7,837 nucleotides of DNA. Source: an uncultured Oscillospiraceae bacterium. GTDB taxonomy: Bacteria > Bacillota > Clostridia > Oscillospirales > Oscillospiraceae. The notes beneath the pieces were generated by a model, which did not search any database, had not been told where the DNA came from, and saw only the letters and a list, made by a program, of their open reading frames with translations. The stretch covers positions 1-7,837 of the forward strand of contig CAJUOA010000130.1 in the NCBI GenBank assembly GCA_910587785.1, written 5' to 3'. Positions 5,937-7,837 of this stretch are shown piece by piece (position 1 is the stretch's first letter; every line of letters begins with the position of its first letter). A program made the translations under genes and the position numbers.

Positions 5937-6157
5937 GGTCCTGCGCAGGGGGTGGATACATGGACACGCCCCGATATGGGCATGCAGGGCGTCACCCCCG
6001 CCGGACCCTCCGCATAGTCTGTATGGGGCAGGGGCCCGGGGCTCCGCCCGCTGGGCGCAGGAAAAGCGCGCGGCGGGCCGTATAAATTCCGGGGCTTCGT
6101 GGGAGAATGATAGTGGTCCGGTGAACCGGGCACTTCTTCCGGCGGAGAGTGAACTTT
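5937..6157 (+). other. Region between the zinc-ribbon gene and mazF, no antitoxin gene seen
   Basis: No MazE-like reading frame is visible. A 42-codon frame from ATG 5960 to 6085 has a G-rich ribosome-site-like sequence but encodes an Arg/Pro/Gly-rich peptide unlike any antitoxin I know. The stretch contains small hairpins (CCTGCGCAGG 5940-5949; CGCCC/GGGCG 6045-6057; CCGG-TGAA-CCGG 6118-6129) with no T tract. TATAAA at 6081-6086 resembles a -10 but has no fitting -35. Confidence 0.5.
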
Positions 6158-6526
6158 GTGGATACAAGCGTAAAACGCGGCGACATCTATTATGCCGACC
6201 TCAGCCCGGTGGTTGGGAGCGAACAGGGGGGCGTGCGGCCCGTGCTCATCGTGCAGAACGATACCGGCAACCGCTACAGCCCCACCGTCATCGCGGCGGC
6301 CATCACCTCCCAGACTGGGAAGGCGAAACTGCCCACCCACATCGAGCTTGCGGCGCAAAAATACGGCCTCACCCGGGACTCCGTGGTGCTTCTCGAGCAG
6401 ATCCGCACCCTTGACAAGCGGCGTCTGCGGGAGAAGATGGGCCGGGTGGACAGGGAACTTATGGACCGGGTGGACGCGGCCATCGCTGTGAGCTTTGGCC
6501 TGCCGGGCAACGGCAGGCTGGTCTGA
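6158..6526 (+). CDS. mazF: MazF/EndoA (PemK-type) mRNA endonuclease toxin
   Basis: The protein closely follows Bacillus subtilis EndoA: VKRGDIYYADLSPVVGSEQG (residues 5-24), then GVRPVLIVQND, AAAITSQTGKAKLPTHIEL (46-64) and DSVVLLEQIRTLDKRRL (74-90). The catalytic pair known from EndoA (R25, T48) corresponds to R27 and T50, both present, so the enzyme is probably active. EndoA cuts single-stranded RNA at UACAU, and the same specificity is likely here. Length is 122 residues against 116 for EndoA; the extra bases give a short GLPGNGRLV tail. GTG 6158 is chosen over GTG 6149 because GGAG (6144-6147) is ten bases from the former but only one from the latter. The usual mazE antitoxin gene is not found immediately upstream. 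It could be part of an antitoxin-less lineage, or the antitoxin may be encoded elsewhere. Confidence 0.93.
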   Translation: MDTSVKRGDIYYADLSPVVGSEQGGVRPVLIVQNDTGNRYSPTVIAAAITSQTGKAKLPTHIELAAQKYGLTRDSVVLLEQIRTLDKRRLREKMGRVDRELMDRVDAAIAVSFGLPGNGRLV

Positions 6527-6550
6527 CCCGGGCGGACAGCAAGTACGATA

Positions 6551-6578
6551 GGGCCGGAGGCCGCTGGGCTTCCGGCCC
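6551..6578 (+). terminator. Strong stem-loop after mazF, doubtful terminator
   Basis: GGGCCGGAGGC (6551-6561) pairs with GCTTCCGGCCC (6568-6578), eleven pairs with one G-U, on a six-base loop. No T tract follows; instead comes AAATACATATTT (6579-6590), itself a palindrome. It may stop transcription poorly, or protect the mazF mRNA 3' end. Confidence 0.4.
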
Positions 6579-6642
6579 AAATACATATTTCCCCTGGGCG
6601 GGGCATATACTCCAGGGAAGAAACCGAGGGGAAGGTGAGGCC

Positions 6643-7173
6643 ATGGAGGAGGTCAAGCTCTACTGCGCCGGGGCCTGTCTGGGGCGGGTGGCGCTCCGCC
6701 CCCAGGGGGGCCGCACGGAGGTCCGCGCCTCCATGGAGGACCCCGGAGACGGCCTCTACCGGGCGTCCCTGGTGGGGGAGCGGGGGGCGCTGTCCCTGGG
6801 GGTGCTGGAGCCGGAGGGAACGGGCCGTCTGGGGCTTCTGCGCCGGCCCTACAGCCGGGATATCCAGGCCCTGGGCCCGCCGGTACGGGGGGAGGCACAC
6901 TGCTCCTTCTCCTTCCAAAAGGACCCCTGGCAGGCGGCGGAGCACCCCGGACTGCTCTTTGAGAGCCCCTTCCTCCGCACCCGGCTGGAGGGAGTGCCCC
7001 GGGCTTGGCGGAGGGAGCGGGAGGGCCTGCTCCTGCTCGCCATTCCCTTGGAGGAGGGCGGGCCCTTTCCGCTGGAGGCCCTCTTCTGTCTCGCCCGGGT
7101 GGAGCGGGTGGCGGGGCAGTTGTGCGCAGTGTTCGCCTTCCGGGGGGAGGAGCCGGAAGCGCCTGTCTTGTAG
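6643..7173 (+). CDS. Protein of unknown function, 176 residues
   Basis: I do not recognise this protein. It has no signal peptide or membrane segment, is rich in Arg, Gly, Glu and Leu, and looks beta-rich. The N-terminal half has regular short strands (VKLYCAGACLGRVALRP, GLYRASLVGERGALSLGVL). The middle has RLGLLRRPYSRDIQALG (62-78), and the C-terminal half a hydrophobic GLLLLAIPLEEGGPFPLEAL (128-147). Five cysteines (8, 12, 87, 149, 161) form no obvious metal motif. The coding call rests on a steady G/C third-base bias, the length, and purine-rich ribosome-site sequence (GAGGGGAAGG, 6626-6635) before ATG 6643. TATACT at 6606-6611 could be its -10, but the -35 is poor. The TAG stop falls inside a copy of the TGTAGGGGCGG motif. 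It lies between mazF and nrdR but nothing ties it to either. Confidence 0.75.
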   Translation: MEEVKLYCAGACLGRVALRPQGGRTEVRASMEDPGDGLYRASLVGERGALSLGVLEPEGTGRLGLLRRPYSRDIQALGPPVRGEAHCSFSFQKDPWQAAEHPGLLFESPFLRTRLEGVPRAWRREREGLLLLAIPLEEGGPFPLEALFCLARVERVAGQLCAVFAFRGEEPEAPVL

Positions 7174-7192
7174 GGGCGGGCGGTTCTGCCGG
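7169..7192. repeat. Second, degenerate copy of the TGTAGGGGCGG motif
   Basis: TGTAGGGGCGG (7169-7179) repeats exactly the opening of the palindrome at 5359. The second half is not a clean inverse complement here (only GGC...GCC around GGTTCT), so this may be a decayed or different member. It supplies the TAG stop codon (7171-7173) of the unknown gene before it. Confidence 0.35.
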
Positions 7193-7223
7193 TGAATGGC
7201 GGGAGGATGCGGGCCAAATTGTT

Positions 7224-7238
7224 TGGAAAAATTTTCCA
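7224..7238. promoter_or_regulatory. Perfect 7-1-7 palindrome upstream of the nrdR promoter
   Basis: TGGAAAA (7224-7230) and TTTTCCA (7232-7238) are perfect inverse complements around one base. The centre lies about 52 bases before the predicted nrdR transcription start, a usual distance for a regulator site. The 7-1-7 shape recalls Fur/PerR-family boxes, but the base sequence does not match the Fur consensus. No T tract makes it a terminator for the preceding gene. Confidence 0.4.
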
Positions 7239-7247
7239 GTTTTACCC

Positions 7248-7280
7248 TGTACTTTCGGGTGATTATGTGCTATACTGTGT
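7248..7280 (+). promoter_or_regulatory. nrdR promoter with extended -10 and possible half NrdR box
   Basis: TATACT (7271-7276) is preceded by TGC (7268-7270), an extended -10. A poor -35, TGTACT (7248-7253, three of six), is 17 bases upstream. The stretch TATACTGTGT (7271-7280) matches nine of ten bases of the right half of the known NrdR box ACACWATATATWGTGT, while the left half does not match. Confidence 0.6.
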
Positions 7281-7324
7281 AAAGAATCACGCCCCTTTGG
7301 GCGGCAGAACAGGAGGAGTGCGGT

Positions 7325-7780
7325 ATGAAATGCCCCTACTGCGGGTTCAGGGAGTCGAAGGTCGTGGACAGCCGTCCTGCCGAGGAGGGCACCAGCATCC
7401 GCCGCCGCCGGGAGTGCATCGAGTGCGGACGGCGCTTCACCACTTACGAGATCGTGGAGTCCCTGCCCCTGGTGGTCGTCAAACGGGACGGGAGCCGTCA
7501 GAGCTTTGACCGGCGCAAGGTGCTGGACAGTATGCTCCGGGCCTGTGAGAAGCGCACGGTGCCCCTGGAGCGCCTGGAACAGCTCGCCCTGGAGATCGAG
7601 CAGGGCCTCCAGAACAGCCTGGACCGGGAGATTACCACAGATATGGTGGGACAGCTGGTGCTGGAGAAGCTCTGGAAGGTGGATGAGGTGGCCTATATCC
7701 GCTTCGCCTCCGTGTACCGGCAGTTCAAGGACCTCAAGGCCTTCACCACGGAGCTGGAGCGGTTGATGGCGGGGAAGTGA
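7325..7780 (+). CDS. nrdR: NrdR, transcriptional repressor of ribonucleotide reductase genes
   Basis: NrdR binds NrdR boxes before ribonucleotide reductase operons and represses them when ATP/dATP bound to its ATP-cone signals enough dNTP. The 151-residue protein is the normal length. The N-terminal zinc ribbon uses CPYC (C3, C6) and CIEC (C31, C34). The linking basic segment SIRRRRECIECGRRFTTYE (24-42) is the family signature. The ATP-cone covers about residues 49-139 (VVVKRDGSRQSFDRRKVLDS, then KLWKVDEVAYIRFASVYRQF). AGGAGG (7311-7316) is eight bases before ATG 7325. No reductase gene is in the window, which is usual since nrdR acts in trans. It appears to have its own promoter. Confidence 0.97.
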   Translation: MKCPYCGFRESKVVDSRPAEEGTSIRRRRECIECGRRFTTYEIVESLPLVVVKRDGSRQSFDRRKVLDSMLRACEKRTVPLERLEQLALEIEQGLQNSLDREITTDMVGQLVLEKLWKVDEVAYIRFASVYRQFKDLKAFTTELERLMAGK

Positions 7781-7837
7781 CGTTGATAACGTCTGATTTA
7801 AGACGCGCATAAAATCTCTCGAATAATGACACCCTGA
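7781..7837. other. Sequence after nrdR to the window end, no clear feature
   Basis: A weak five-pair hairpin, CGTCT (7790-7794) with AGACG (7801-7805), follows nrdR without a T tract, so I do not call it a terminator. TTGATA (7783-7788) and AT-rich CATAAAAT (7808-7815) could belong to a promoter for a gene beyond the window, but the spacing is too long to be convincing. Confidence 0.3.

Noticed and set aside
5960..6085. 42-codon frame before mazF as a possible antitoxin
   Set aside because: Basic Arg/Pro/Gly-rich peptide with no AbrB-like or acidic antitoxin features. Kept only as something ribosome profiling could test.
6149..6157. GTG 6149 as the mazF start
   Set aside because: The only ribosome-site-like bases are one base away, too close; GTG 6158 has proper spacing and better matches the EndoA N terminus.
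6653..7810. 385-codon minus-strand frame across the unknown gene and nrdR
   Set aside because: Pro/Arg/Ala-rich shadow; nrdR on the plus strand is certain.
1..7837. CRISPR array, tRNA/rRNA gene, insertion sequence or prophage signature
   Set aside because: No regularly spaced repeats, no cloverleaf or rRNA sequence recognised, no transposase or integrase motif and no flanking duplications seen.

Overview
The window is GC-rich chromosomal DNA with dense, ordinary housekeeping genes. RNase J, an EndoA-type MazF, NrdR and AGGAGG-type ribosome binding sites all point to a Gram-positive Firmicute. The high GC content and the type of small hypothetical proteins and short palindromic repeats suggest a gut clostridium of the Oscillospiraceae (Flavonifractor/Lawsonibacter-like). 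That placement is inference; no 16S or other taxonomic marker is present.

Layout. Positions 1-329 hold the terminator of a gene outside the window and a long GC-rich leader. The RNase J gene (rnj, 330-1988, +) follows and ends in a strong terminator. Convergent to it are two minus-strand genes that look like one transcript: a soluble histidine-kinase-like ATPase (3142-3969) and the tRNA 2-thiouridylase mnmA (2051-3130), with only 11 bases between them. An AT-rich divergent promoter region (about 3980-4255) separates these from gapA (4256-5266, +), the glycolytic glyceraldehyde-3-phosphate dehydrogenase, which has its own promoter and terminator.

The second half is more accessory. A 75-residue Xre-type regulator (5373-5600, -) is divergent from a 60-residue zinc-ribbon membrane protein (5754-5936, +). 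Between them a perfect TTGACA-17-TATAAT promoter sits inside a 17-base-armed inverted repeat, which is very probably the regulator's operator. Next come a MazF/EndoA RNA endonuclease without a visible antitoxin gene (6158-6526, +), an unrecognised 176-residue protein (6643-7173, +), and nrdR, the zinc/ATP-cone repressor of ribonucleotide reductase genes (7325-7780, +).

How they relate. RNase J and MazF both act on mRNA; MnmA modifies tRNA wobble uridines; GapA is central glycolysis; NrdR controls dNTP supply. Apart from the kinase-like/mnmA pair and the Xre/zinc-ribbon pair, the genes look like independent transcription units. I found no clear undescribed multi-gene system. The best candidates for new biology are the Xre/zinc-ribbon regulatory module and the kinase-like protein that lacks the usual phosphoacceptor histidine.
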